Shown here in pieces: positions 1-9,101 of a stretch of DNA of 14,585 nucleotides. Position 1 is the first letter of the stretch; each line of letters begins with the position of its first letter. Origin of the DNA: Lachnospiraceae bacterium UBA1755 (lineage in GTDB: Bacteria; Bacillota; Clostridia; Lachnospirales; Lachnospiraceae). Both the position numbers and the translations under genes were made by a program. The stretch lies in contig DCHJ01000072.1 of NCBI GenBank assembly GCA_002314805.1, positions 9,270 to 23,854 of the forward strand. Direction: 5' to 3'. The notes beneath the pieces were generated by a model. That model saw nothing but the letters and a program-made list of their open reading frames with translations. It did no database searches and was not told the DNA's origin.

Positions 1-3000
1 GTACTCACCGGAGAACTCAGCAGGGTGCTTTCAGGTGAGGAGCCTGTACCTGAGACTGTGGACGCCTTCTCACTGTATGAGGCGGAATGCCGTATTAAAG
101 CATCCGGAGCAGCTGAAGCAGCAAGGACCTATTACGGGCATCTGCTGGGAGGAGTTGAGACAGATTCCAATATGATCCCGGATCATATGGTTCAGGAAGG
201 GGCAAGGCCTGAAGGCGGCACCTTCACCATGGATATCCCTAAGCAGGGCGTGCAGTCATTCCTTGAAGACACCGGATATACAGAGAGTACCTTCTTCATG
301 GGTGTATACGGATATGTGCTGGCCAAGATGACCGGGCAGAACGAGAGCGTATTCGGTGCTGCGGAAAACGGCAGGGGAAATACCCTCCTTAAAAACACAG
401 TATCAATGCTTGTTAAAACTCTTCCGGTAGTGCTTAAGATCGATGAGGAGAAAAACGGAGCCGCACTCCTGTCACAGCTGCAGGCCCAGTTTTTTGCATC
501 CATGAGAAATGACAGCGCAGGCTTTTCGTATCTTGCAGAGGAATACGGCATCCGGAGCGATGTCATGTTTGTGTACCAGTCAGACATGCTGACAGGCACA
601 AGAGGTACAGCGCACGATATAGATCTTGAGATCCTCCCTGCAGGCGAAGCTCTCAGCAATTTCAGCCTCATGGTCATGAAGCGTGAAGACGCATATGAGC
701 TCAGATTTGAATACCGCTCTGATATGTATGAGACGTATACCGTGTCACGCTTTGCCGGGCTTTTCAGGAGGGCGGCAGATGCATTTATCGCAGGAACTAC
801 ACTTAAAGACATGGTGCTCATCTCTGATGAGGACAAGGCATTTCTGGATGAAGAAAATGCTTCCAACTGCCATGAGCTTGCGGATGAGACCATCATTGAT
901 ATTTTTGCCGGATCGGTATCAAGATGTCCTGACAAGACCTGCATCATTGCAGACGGCAGGAGCTATACCTATGCACAGGTCGATGAGATATCTGACAGGA
1001 TAGCCGGATATCTTGCTGCTCAGGGTATCGGAAAGGGAGATGTCGTCAGCATACTCATCCCGCGGTGCGAATATATTCTTATTGCCAGTATGGGCGTGAT
1101 GAAGGCAGGCGCAATATACCAGCCGCTTGATCCTTCCTATCCTCAGGAGAGGCTTGCCTTTATGACTGAGGACGCAGGAGCAAAGCTGATCATCAAGGAC
1201 CGCAGTCTTGACCATATCCTTAAGTGCTTCGCGGGAAAGGTGCTCTACACAGATGAGATCGCGGCACTTCCGCCAAAGACTGCAGAGCTGCCGAAGCCTT
1301 CGCTTGAGGATATCTATATCCTCCTTTACACATCAGGAACCACGGGTAAACCCAAGGGAGTGATGCTTTCTCACGGCAACCTCAGGGCGCTGGTCACTGC
1401 ATATCGCTCAACACTTGAACTGGAAGAGGATTCAGTGATCGCACAATATGCGAGCTATGGTTTTGATGCCCACATGGCGGACATATATCCGGCAATCTAT
1501 ATGGGCTGTACCGTAACTGTGGTCCCGGATCAGATACGGCTTGACCTTGCTGGCATCAAGGAATTCTGTGAAGCACAGCATGTCACACATATCTGCATGA
1601 CCACTCAGGTGGCCCGCCAGTTTGCGGTCGCTTACGAGGAAGTCAGGGGTCTTAAGGTAGTGGACTGCGGAGGTGAGAAGCTTGTGTCCTTCAAGCCCGC
1701 TGACCATTATAAGTTCTTTAATCTGTACGGCCCCACAGAGGGCACCGTGTGTTCAACAAAATTTTATGTCGACAGGTATTATGACAATATTCCGATCGGT
1801 AAGCCCATATACAATTTCAGGGTCTATGTGGCTGACGAATACGGCAGGCGGATGCCGGTGGGTACGCCCGGAGAACTCATCCTGTGCGGACCGCAGGTAG
1901 GTCAGGGATATCTTGGCAGACCTGAACAGACAGAAAAGGCTTTTGTATACAATACCTTTGAAAATGCGGGTGTGAATTATGAGAGATGCTATAAGACAGG
2001 AGATATTGTGCGTTTCCTGGATGACGGCAATCTTGAATTTATAGGAAGACGTGATCATCAGGTCAAGATAAGAGGCTTCAGGGTCGAACTTGGAGAAGTT
2101 GAAAAAGCCATCCGCGATTATCCGGGCATAAAGGATGCCACAGTTGCGGTAATTGAAAGGGAGGGGGCAAAGAGCCTCTGTGCTTATGTTGTATCGGATA
2201 CAGCCATTGATGTTCAGAAGCTCAATGCTTTCGTAGGACAGAGCCACCCTGCTTATATGATACCGGCAGTAACGATGCAGATCGACAGCATCCCTCTCAA
2301 TGTAAACGGCAAGGTGGATAAGAAGAAGCTGCCGGCGCCTCAGATGCATTTTGAGGATGTGAAGAAGCCGGAGAATGAACTCCAGAAACAGATCTTTGAT
2401 TGTGCTGCCGAAGCGATAGGAAACGGAGATTTCGGTATCGAGACCGATATCTTCATGGCAGGCCTTACCTCCATCGGAAGCATCCGTCTCTGTACACTGC
2501 TTGCCGAAAAGCTGGATGTGCCTGTAAAGCTCCGTGACCTCAGGAGATGTCAGACCGTGACAGGCCTTGAGCAGTTTATCCGGGAAGCAAAGGGCATGGA
2601 TACTCAGGAGAACTCTGCAGGGAATGCGGGTGCGCAGGTCGGGGCAGCCGCAGCAGGTGAAGCTGTAAAGTATGGCCGGTCATATCCTGTGACAAAGACC
2701 ATGGAAGGAATATTCATAGAATGCCTGCGCCGGCCGGGAAGTACGGTATACAACATACCGTATCTGCTCAGGCTGGGAGAGGGCATCGATGAGAAAAGAC
2801 TTAAAAATGCCATCGCATGCGCAGTAGAAGCTCATCCCTGCATGAAGACTGAGCTCTTCACAGATGAGCGGGGCTTCATATGTCAGCACAGGAGGCTTGA
2901 TGATACATATACTTCAGATGATGTCAGGGATGTGTGGCTTGATGACAAGGATAAGATCAATGACAGTCTTGTAACAGCCTTTGAACTGACAGGCGGAAGG

Positions 3001-6000
3001 CTGTTTGAGATAAGTCTTATCCATGCCGATGCACTTTATCTTTTTGTAAATATCCATCACATAATTTCCGATGGTACAAGCATGTCGATATTCATCGGCG
3101 ATATCGGAATGGCGTATGCCGGTGAAGTCCTTCAGGCAGAAAAATACAGTGCCTTTGATGTGACCGAAGAAGAAAAGCATGCAAGGACAGAAAAGGAGCT
3201 TAAGGCTGAAAAGGAATATTATGACACACTCCTTGGCGGAACCGACAAGGATTTCCTTCTGCCTGCAGACCGTTATGAGGATACACCGGAGGCTTCCGGA
3301 CGCCTTGTAATGGAACAGTCTGAGGCAGATGCAGAAAAGATCCGAGCCTTCTGTGAGAGTCATAAGACAGGTATGAATGCATTCTTCGTGAGTGTATTCG
3401 GTACTGTGCTTGCAAGATATGCAGGCACGGATTATTCAGTATTCAATACGGTATATAACGGACGAAATGATCCGCGGACGATGAATACGGTGGCAATGCT
3501 GGTAAAGACTCTGCCGGTAGTATGTCATACAGATAAAGAAAATATCCGTGAGCTGACAGGAGAAATATCTGCCCAACTCATGGACAGCATGTCCAATGAT
3601 CTTTATTCATATGCCGAGATATGCAATGACTTCGGTGTAAAGAATGATGTAATGTTCATATATCAGGGTGACAGCTTTGATGTGAATGATTTCTGCGGAG
3701 TCAGGGCAGAGCAGGTGGAGCTGGGACTTTCGGAAGCAAAGGCTGCAATGACTCTCCAGGTCATGATAAGATACGGCAGACTGGTCTATGAGCTTGAATA
3801 TGATCCGAAGAAGTTTACAGGAGAGCTTGCCAGAGCTTTTGTACTGGCCTATGATCAGGCAGCGGCCTCCTTTACAGATGAGGAGAAGCTGAGCAGGGTA
3901 TCACTTCTTTCAGAGGCTGCGGAAGCAGAGCTGGAGAAGTACAATGAGAACGAAACGGACTATGACAGGTCTGAGACAATTGTAAATCTTTTCAGGGATA
4001 AGGTCAGGACACAGCCGGATGCGCTCTGCGTTGCATATAAGGACAGGAGATATACCTACGGTCAGATCGGTGAGCTTACAGCAAAGCTTGCATATTTCCT
4101 GATGCAGGAAGGCATCGGCAGAGGCGATACAGCAGCAATCCTTATTAACCGCGATGAGTATATGGCGATAGGTGCTCACGGTGTCTGCCTCACGGGAGCG
4201 GCATATCTGGGACTTGATCCAACATATCCTGCAGAAAGACTTGAATTCATGATCAGAGACAGCGGAGCAAAATATCTGATCGCTGACAGGAGCCTTATGC
4301 ACCTGCTTAAGGATCATACGGGAAACGTGATCTTTACTGATGAGATAGGAGGTCTGTATACTCCGACTGAGGATGAGCTGGATACCATCATCGGTAAGGA
4401 AGAGCATGCAGCAGTTCCGGAAGATGTTGCACTTATCATATATTCGTCAGGTACAACGGGAATGCCCAAGGGATCGATGCTGCGGCACAGAAATATCGTA
4501 TGCTTCTATCACAGCATTGCGGAGGGTCAGGAAATACGGCCGGGGGCAAATGTTGCAAGCTATGCAAGCTTCGGATTTGATGCCGGTGCTCAGGATGTAT
4601 TATGTACACTCATGGCAGGTGCATCGCTATTTGTGATCCCGGACGATATAAGGCTTGATCTCGGCAGCCTGGAACAGTTCTATGTCAGAAACAGAATAAC
4701 CTCCGGATTTATGACAACTCAGGTAGGCTGTATGTTCATCGCAAATACCAGATGCAGTACCCTAAGGTATTTCATGGTAGGCGGAGAGAAGCTCATCCCG
4801 GTTACAGGCCCGGAGAGTGTGTCTTTCTATAACGGATATGGTCCCAGTGAGACCATGTGCTATGTCAACAGGCATAAGGTCACAAATACCGGCAGCCTGC
4901 AGCCTATCGGTAGGACATCACATAATACAAAGGAATACATAATTGACAGATATGGAAACAGGCTTCCATACGGTGCATGCGGAGAGCTCTGCATAGCAGG
5001 AGGTCAGGTAGGCAAGGGATATCTTAACAGACCTGAGAAGACAGCAGAGGTATTTGTAAGAAATCCTTTCTGCGATGATCCTGATTATTCGGTTATGTAC
5101 CGTACAGGAGATGTGGTAAGGCTCCTGCCTGACGGCAATTACGACTTTGTGGGCAGACGTGACGGACAGGTAAAGATAAGGGGCTTCCGCATCGAGATGG
5201 GTGAGATAGAGGAGCAGATACGAAAATATCCCGGCGTGACAAAATGCGTAGTCAGAGCCTATGACAGTCCTTCCGGAGGAAAGTATCTGGCAGCATACGT
5301 GGTCATGAGCAGCAGACTGGATACGGACATCCTTAAGGACTTTATCGGAAAGGAAAAGCCGGAATATATGATCCCGGCCGTAATAATGCAGGTGGATGAT
5401 ATACCTCTTACATCCAACGGCAAGATCGATGCAGGCAAGCTGCCAAGACCCGAACCGGGTGCAGCAAGAAAAGGTGCAGAACCTGCAAATGAGACAGAGG
5501 AAAAGATCTGCAGCATATTTGCTGAGGTGATCGGCATAGAAAAGGTTTATGCTGATGACGATTTCTTCAAGATCGGAGGCTCGTCTATTTCTGCAATACA
5601 GGCAGTGGTCAGATGCGATCAGGCAGGACTTCCCGTAGTATATAAGAACCTGTTTGCCAATCCTTCACCCAGACAGCTTGCAGGATTCATTCATGGCGGC
5701 AGAGTGGAGGATGTGAGTGCAGCAGACCTCAACAGGGACAGTCAGTATGATTATTCGGCACTGGCGTATAATACGGTCTTCAATCTTCCGGGTATCAGGA
5801 ATACAGGAGTCGGAGATGTGCTGCTGACCGGAGCAACAGGATTTTTGGGAAGTCATATCTTCAGGGAGCTCATGGATTCAGCCTCAGGCAGGGTATACTG
5901 CCTTGTACGGAGCAGGGACGGACTTAAGGCTGATGTGAGATTTGAAGCTATGATGACCTATTACTTCGAAGACTGGTATACTGATGCGATGAAGCGGAGG

Positions 6001-6969
6001 ACAGTTATCATCGACGGAGAGCTGGAGGATGAAGACACAAGAGAGAAGCTCAAGGCAGAGCATTTTGATACCATCATCAACTGCGCGGCCAATGTAAAGC
6101 ATTTCGCTGTTGAGAAGGAACTTCTGACAGCCAACTTCTCGGGTGTTGAGAATCTAATTGAGCTGGCAGAGACAACAGGCGCCAGACTTATCCAGATATC
6201 TTCACTCAGTGTATGCGGCGAGTCCGTCAACGGTTCTGTACCTGATGATTTCGTATTCAGGGAAACAGACCTGAATATCGGTCAGTCCCTCGAAAATAAA
6301 TATGTGTATTCCAAATATCTGGGTGAGCAGGCAGTAATAGATGCAATATCCCGCAAACGCATACGCGGCAAGGTCATCCGTCTTGGCAATCTGATGGCAA
6401 GAGCTGATGACAGCCAGTTCCAGGTCAATGCAGGACAGAACGGCATGCTGAGGATGTATCTGGGCTTTGTCAGACTGGGGTGCTTCCCTATTGACATGAT
6501 GGATGCTGAGGTCGAGTTCTCACCCATTGATCAGACTGCGAGAGCTGTAGTGCTGCTTTCGGGTACGCAGGATGAGTTTACAGTATTTCACGCAAACAAC
6601 TGCAATATGATACAATACGGTTATCTGATGCAGGCAGTGAAGGCTGCAGGATATCCGGTAGAAATAGTTGAGGATGCTGTTTTTGAAGAAAGACTGCAGA
6701 AGGCACTTAAGGATCCGGATAACGCCACCATCCTGGGGGGGCTTCTGGCATACAGAAACAGTTCGGAAAGCTCCCTGACTGATGCGACACAGCATACCGG
6801 CGATGAGGCACTGAATGCTGAAAGCGAGAGCAGGGTTAGGATCAGGACATCGTCGGTATTTACTGCAAAGGCACTTTACAGACTCGGATTTGCATGGCCT
6901 CTCATCAGTATGGAATACCTGAATGAGATGGTGAATGTACTGGTACAGTTTGATTTCTTTGAAAGATAA
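1..6969 (+). CDS. Nonribosomal peptide synthetase, C-A-T-C-A-T-reductase, 5' end off window
   Basis: Assembles a short peptide on carrier domains and is predicted to release it reductively as an aldehyde. The frame is open from base 1, so 2322 residues are visible (numbered from base 1) and no true start is seen. Domains: partial condensation 1-270, its HHxxxDG lying just upstream; adenylation 290-783 (YTSGTTGKPKG loop from about 443, FDA at 488-490, catalytic lysine K771 in NGKVD); carrier 791-863 (phosphopantetheine serine S824 in an atypical GLTS); Ala/Gly-rich linker; condensation 894-1305 (HHIISDG, 1019-1025); adenylation 1321-1818 (YSSGTTGMPKG from 1481, K1808 in NGKID); carrier 1826-1898 (GGSS, S1862); reductase 1933-2322 with TGATGFLG near 1943-1950, an ISS segment near 2066-2068 and YxxxK at Y2101/K2105. 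All visible core motifs look intact. Each module should load one amino acid. Carrier activation needs a phosphopantetheinyl transferase, which is not in this window. Confidence 0.96.
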   Translation, partial: VLTGELSRVLSGEEPVPETVDAFSLYEAECRIKASGAAEAARTYYGHLLGGVETDSNMIPDHMVQEGARPEGGTFTMDIPKQGVQSFLEDTGYTESTFFMGVYGYVLAKMTGQNESVFGAAENGRGNTLLKNTVSMLVKTLPVVLKIDEEKNGAALLSQLQAQFFASMRNDSAGFSYLAEEYGIRSDVMFVYQSDMLTGTRGTAHDIDLEILPAGEALSNFSLMVMKREDAYELRFEYRSDMYETYTVSRFAGLFRRAADAFIAGTTLKDMVLISDEDKAFLDEENASNCHELADETIIDIFAGSVSRCPDKTCIIADGRSYTYAQVDEISDRIAGYLAAQGIGKGDVVSILIPRCEYILIASMGVMKAGAIYQPLDPSYPQERLAFMTEDAGAKLIIKDRSLDHILKCFAGKVLYTDEIAALPPKTAELPKPSLEDIYILLYTSGTTGKPKGVMLSHGNLRALVTAYRSTLELEEDSVIAQYASYGFDAHMADIYPAIYMGCTVTVVPDQIRLDLAGIKEFCEAQHVTHICMTTQVARQFAVAYEEVRGLKVVDCGGEKLVSFKPADHYKFFNLYGPTEGTVCSTKFYVDRYYDNIPIGKPIYNFRVYVADEYGRRMPVGTPGELILCGPQVGQGYLGRPEQTEKAFVYNTFENAGVNYERCYKTGDIVRFLDDGNLEFIGRRDHQVKIRGFRVELGEVEKAIRDYPGIKDATVAVIEREGAKSLCAYVVSDTAIDVQKLNAFVGQSHPAYMIPAVTMQIDSIPLNVNGKVDKKKLPAPQMHFEDVKKPENELQKQIFDCAAEAIGNGDFGIETDIFMAGLTSIGSIRLCTLLAEKLDVPVKLRDLRRCQTVTGLEQFIREAKGMDTQENSAGNAGAQVGAAAAGEAVKYGRSYPVTKTMEGIFIECLRRPGSTVYNIPYLLRLGEGIDEKRLKNAIACAVEAHPCMKTELFTDERGFICQHRRLDDTYTSDDVRDVWLDDKDKINDSLVTAFELTGGRLFEISLIHADALYLFVNIHHIISDGTSMSIFIGDIGMAYAGEVLQAEKYSAFDVTEEEKHARTEKELKAEKEYYDTLLGGTDKDFLLPADRYEDTPEASGRLVMEQSEADAEKIRAFCESHKTGMNAFFVSVFGTVLARYAGTDYSVFNTVYNGRNDPRTMNTVAMLVKTLPVVCHTDKENIRELTGEISAQLMDSMSNDLYSYAEICNDFGVKNDVMFIYQGDSFDVNDFCGVRAEQVELGLSEAKAAMTLQVMIRYGRLVYELEYDPKKFTGELARAFVLAYDQAAASFTDEEKLSRVSLLSEAAEAELEKYNENETDYDRSETIVNLFRDKVRTQPDALCVAYKDRRYTYGQIGELTAKLAYFLMQEGIGRGDTAAILINRDEYMAIGAHGVCLTGAAYLGLDPTYPAERLEFMIRDSGAKYLIADRSLMHLLKDHTGNVIFTDEIGGLYTPTEDELDTIIGKEEHAAVPEDVALIIYSSGTTGMPKGSMLRHRNIVCFYHSIAEGQEIRPGANVASYASFGFDAGAQDVLCTLMAGASLFVIPDDIRLDLGSLEQFYVRNRITSGFMTTQVGCMFIANTRCSTLRYFMVGGEKLIPVTGPESVSFYNGYGPSETMCYVNRHKVTNTGSLQPIGRTSHNTKEYIIDRYGNRLPYGACGELCIAGGQVGKGYLNRPEKTAEVFVRNPFCDDPDYSVMYRTGDVVRLLPDGNYDFVGRRDGQVKIRGFRIEMGEIEEQIRKYPGVTKCVVRAYDSPSGGKYLAAYVVMSSRLDTDILKDFIGKEKPEYMIPAVIMQVDDIPLTSNGKIDAGKLPRPEPGAARKGAEPANETEEKICSIFAEVIGIEKVYADDDFFKIGGSSISAIQAVVRCDQAGLPVVYKNLFANPSPRQLAGFIHGGRVEDVSAADLNRDSQYDYSALAYNTVFNLPGIRNTGVGDVLLTGATGFLGSHIFRELMDSASGRVYCLVRSRDGLKADVRFEAMMTYYFEDWYTDAMKRRTVIIDGELEDEDTREKLKAEHFDTIINCAANVKHFAVEKELLTANFSGVENLIELAETTGARLIQISSLSVCGESVNGSVPDDFVFRETDLNIGQSLENKYVYSKYLGEQAVIDAISRKRIRGKVIRLGNLMARADDSQFQVNAGQNGMLRMYLGFVRLGCFPIDMMDAEVEFSPIDQTARAVVLLSGTQDEFTVFHANNCNMIQYGYLMQAVKAAGYPVEIVEDAVFEERLQKALKDPDNATILGGLLAYRNSSESSLTDATQHTGDEALNAESESRVRIRTSSVFTAKALYRLGFAWPLISMEYLNEMVNVLVQFDFFER

Positions 6970-7041
6970 TTTTTGACGACTGGAAGGGAACTGTAGGGAC
7001 AGTGACTGATGATCCGTTAATAGCCGGAACGGAGAAATGTC

Positions 7042-7113
7042 ATGGCAAAGGACAGACCATTGCGCAAAAATCGCATCCGGGAAAAACGGACCGATGATCA
7101 AACCGGCAGATAA
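7042..7113 (+). CDS. Possible 23-residue basic peptide
   Basis: A 23-codon frame starts at ATG 7042 with GGAG about seven bases upstream. The peptide is strongly basic (many Arg/Lys) with no recognisable family. It sits in the 193-base gap between the synthetase stop and the STAS gene. It could be a leader or small peptide, but a frame this short is easily fortuitous. The gap also holds short inverted repeats (ACTGT/ACAGT near 6990-7003, CCGTT/AACGG near 7014-7032), none with the T-tract of a convincing terminator. Confidence 0.15.
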   Translation: MAKDRPLRKNRIREKRTDDQTGR

Positions 7114-7162
7114 GAAAACAGCATTTACTTATGGTAATAAATAAAGAATCAGGAGAAAGAAT

Positions 7163-7462
7163 ATGATAATCAAAAAAACGATCAATGACGGCGGTATTAC
7201 AGTTGCTCCGGAGGGAAGGCTTGATGCTCTCAATGCGGGAGAATTCGGGGCAGTACTTAATGAATCGATCAATGATGAGCTTAAAGCACTTACCATTGAT
7301 CTTGCAGGTGTTGACTATATCTCATCAATGGGACTGAGAACACTTGTTTCTGCATATCACAGGATGAACGGAAAAGCCGTGATCCTGATCAATGTCAACA
7401 GTTCGGTTATGGAAGTACTTAATCTCACCGGTCTGAGCCAAATGTTCGGGATAAATGAATAA
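7163..7462 (+). CDS. STAS-domain protein, anti-sigma-factor-antagonist-like
   Basis: A 99-residue single-domain STAS protein of the SpoIIAA/RsbV type. Such proteins bind an anti-sigma kinase when unphosphorylated and are inactivated by phosphorylation of a conserved serine. The sequence shows the typical opening strand (VAPEGRLDALNAGEF, about residues 14-28) and the signature IDLAGVDYISSMGLRTL, in which S55 aligns with the phosphorylated serine of SpoIIAA. Length matches the family. A good ribosome binding site (AGGAG) lies about eight bases before the ATG. It follows the synthetase by 193 bases on the same strand. No RsbW/SpoIIAB-like kinase or PP2C phosphatase is seen in the window, so its partner must lie elsewhere, or it works alone as a localisation or scaffold module. 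The link to synthetase control is inference. Confidence 0.88.
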   Translation: MIIKKTINDGGITVAPEGRLDALNAGEFGAVLNESINDELKALTIDLAGVDYISSMGLRTLVSAYHRMNGKAVILINVNSSVMEVLNLTGLSQMFGINE

Positions 7463-7495
7463 AGCTGTCTTCAGAAAGAAGAGTAAGGAAAGCCC

Positions 7496-7669
7496 ATGAA
7501 CGCATATGTTATTCCAATTGACTTTATTTCGTGCTCATTTTCAAATCTTCTCAAGGAATGGGAAAAATCGGACATCAAAAAGAAATCCGTAACTGTACGG
7601 AACGCAGGTTTTCAGGCTTACGTTCTGCTTACATTTGATGATTGCGGAATAGATCCCCATTTACCATGA
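7496..7669 (+). CDS. Unrecognised 57-residue small protein
   Basis: A 57-codon frame starts at ATG 7496 and stops with TGA at 7667. A purine-rich ribosome binding site (AAGGAAAG) sits just upstream, almost the same as the one before the next gene. It begins 33 bases after the STAS stop, so translation in one operon is plausible. The peptide starts MNAYVIPIDFISC, has a charged middle (KEWEKSDIKKK) and a short hydrophobic C-terminal half (FQAYVLLTFDDCG). No signal peptide or clear membrane helix is visible and I recognise no family. It may be a genuine small partner of the STAS protein or the truncated front of a longer lost gene; no in-frame continuation is visible past the stop. Confidence 0.4.
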   Translation: MNAYVIPIDFISCSFSNLLKEWEKSDIKKKSVTVRNAGFQAYVLLTFDDCGIDPHLP

Positions 7670-7722
7670 CAGGGATACTGGCTGTAATTAACAAAAAATA
7701 CCTGTAAGGAAAGACAGAAAGC

Positions 7723-8709
7723 ATGATCTCATACAGCAAATACAGACCCGAATGGATAGACCGCATAGCATCAACCGCTCCTATGCAGAGACTCAAGGAC
7801 GTCGGGATGAATTGCGGCTGCGAATACACACAGTTTCCTTTATATAAAAACGTGTCTGCGTACTCAAGATACGAACACAGCATAGGCACAAGCCTCATAG
7901 TATGGAATTTCACTCATGACAGGACACAGGCGATAGCAGCGCTCCTTCATGATATAGCCACGCCGGTGTTTGCACATACCATCGATTTCATGAACGGAGA
8001 CTATCTGACACAGGAATCCACCGAAGACAGGACCATGGAGATGATCTGCAGCTCAGAAGAGCTTCGTGATGAATTCGAGCTGCTGAGGATAAAAATCGAA
8101 GACGTGGCAGACTACCATAAGTATTCCATCGCAGACAATGACAGTCCGAGACTGTCCTCAGACAGACTGGAATACACCATCGGAAATGCCGAGAGATACA
8201 GAATAGCAAGCAGTGACAGACTGCAGGAGATATATGACAGCCTGATCATAGCGCAGGCAGAAGACGGAGCAGAAGAGCTTGCTTTTGATGATGCAGAGAA
8301 GGCAGAACTGTTCACAGGGATATCATTGGCATGCTCAGGCGTCTATACGGCAGACGAAGACCGCTATGCGATGCAGCTTCTGTCCGAGATAGTGTCTGAG
8401 GCAATCAGCAGACAGGTATTGCAGCAGGAGGACCTTTACACGACCGAGCCGGAAGTCATACATAAGCTAAAGAGCGATGCAGAGCTTTCGGCAATGTGGG
8501 AGCATTACCGGCAGCTGGACAGGATGATAACAGAGGAAAGCCAGGCTCCTGAAGAGGCAAGGAGAGTAGTCTCGGCAAAAAAGAGATATATAGACCCCCT
8601 AATACTGGGGCGGGGCCGGGTTTCGGACAATAATGAAAGTATCCGTCAGGAAATAGATGAATTTCTGGCCAGGTCCTTTGTCCATTGGATCTGCGGGGGC
8701 GCACATTAA
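7723..8709 (+). CDS. HD-domain phosphohydrolase
   Basis: A 328-residue HD-superfamily metal-dependent phosphohydrolase, resembling dNTPase/SAMHD1-like and YwfO-type proteins. The N-terminal half carries the metal-binding set: H52 in RYEHSIGT, H76-D77 in LLHDIATPVFAH, and a likely final D147 in SSDRLEYT. H65 and H85 fall where this subgroup often carries extra histidines. The C-terminal half is helical and acidic, with a short Gly/Arg patch (LGRGRV) near the end. Members hydrolyse phosphoester bonds, often of nucleotides, but the substrate cannot be read from sequence. The start is supported by AAGGAAAG about nine bases upstream. It is 53 bases after the small ORF on the same strand, so it could share a transcript with the STAS gene. 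Cytosolic, with no signal peptide. Confidence 0.85.
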   Translation: MISYSKYRPEWIDRIASTAPMQRLKDVGMNCGCEYTQFPLYKNVSAYSRYEHSIGTSLIVWNFTHDRTQAIAALLHDIATPVFAHTIDFMNGDYLTQESTEDRTMEMICSSEELRDEFELLRIKIEDVADYHKYSIADNDSPRLSSDRLEYTIGNAERYRIASSDRLQEIYDSLIIAQAEDGAEELAFDDAEKAELFTGISLACSGVYTADEDRYAMQLLSEIVSEAISRQVLQQEDLYTTEPEVIHKLKSDAELSAMWEHYRQLDRMITEESQAPEEARRVVSAKKRYIDPLILGRGRVSDNNESIRQEIDEFLARSFVHWICGGAH

Positions 8710-8963
8710 GTTCATGGCAGACTTAAGCGTGCAAAATGTGGAACCGCTGATTAAGTATGCATCTCCACTTGGCTGTCTTCTCAAATGCCGGAGTATCAGG
8801 TTTTTACATGCGGATCCCGCAATATACTGTTCTCTAATTACCGGTTCCTTGGTTTTGGAATAAGCGCAGGTAAGCTACGGAAATGCGCTATTTATTGATG
8901 CCTTAACGGATGACCGATACCATATAAAAATGCGAGATCATTGAAATTTCGTAGTAGAAACCG
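8710..8963 (+). other. Intergenic stretch with no intact gene, probably decayed coding DNA
   Basis: About 250 bases follow the HD gene without a supportable gene. A frame near 8870-8940 reads VSYGNALFIDALTDDRYHIKM before a stop, which has a protein-like look but matches nothing I can name with confidence. A short open frame across 8657-8863 overlaps the 3' end of the HD gene in another frame and has no credible ribosome binding site. No terminator with a T-tract is visible. Confidence 0.4.
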
Positions 8964-9101
8964 AATGATCATATACTTACTAACGGAAAGATTGATCCAG
9001 CAAAGCTAAAACCCATTACATTCGATCCGGTTAATCATACTTATACCGGTCTTGGGAAGAAGCTTGGTGACGCCTTCAGCGCTGGATTCATGATAAACTG
9101 A
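8964..9101 (+). pseudogene. C-terminal remnant, possibly of a flavin-reductase-like protein
   Basis: An open frame of 45 codons without its own start encodes a tail beginning NDHILTNGKIDPAKLKPITF, continuing through DPVNHTYTGLGKKLG and ending DAFSAGFMIN at TGA 9099-9101. The pattern of a GKID-type turn, then a DPVNHTY-like segment, then LGxKxGDAF recalls the C-terminus of flavin-reductase-like (flavoredoxin) proteins. This comes from memory of the family, not a search. Just upstream, in another frame, FVVET (about 8948-8962) fits the residues that normally precede this tail, which suggests one or more frameshifts. No start or ribosome binding site precedes it. It ends 40 bases before the next gene. 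Confidence 0.42.

Noticed and set aside
192..947. 251-codon open frame on the minus strand inside the synthetase
   Set aside because: It lies wholly antisense to intact condensation and adenylation domains and gives a low-complexity Ser-rich translation with no family features. It is a shadow of codon use on the other strand.
8657..8863. Plus-strand open frame over the end of the HD gene
   Set aside because: It overlaps the conserved-frame HD gene, has no credible ribosome binding site and no recognisable protein features.
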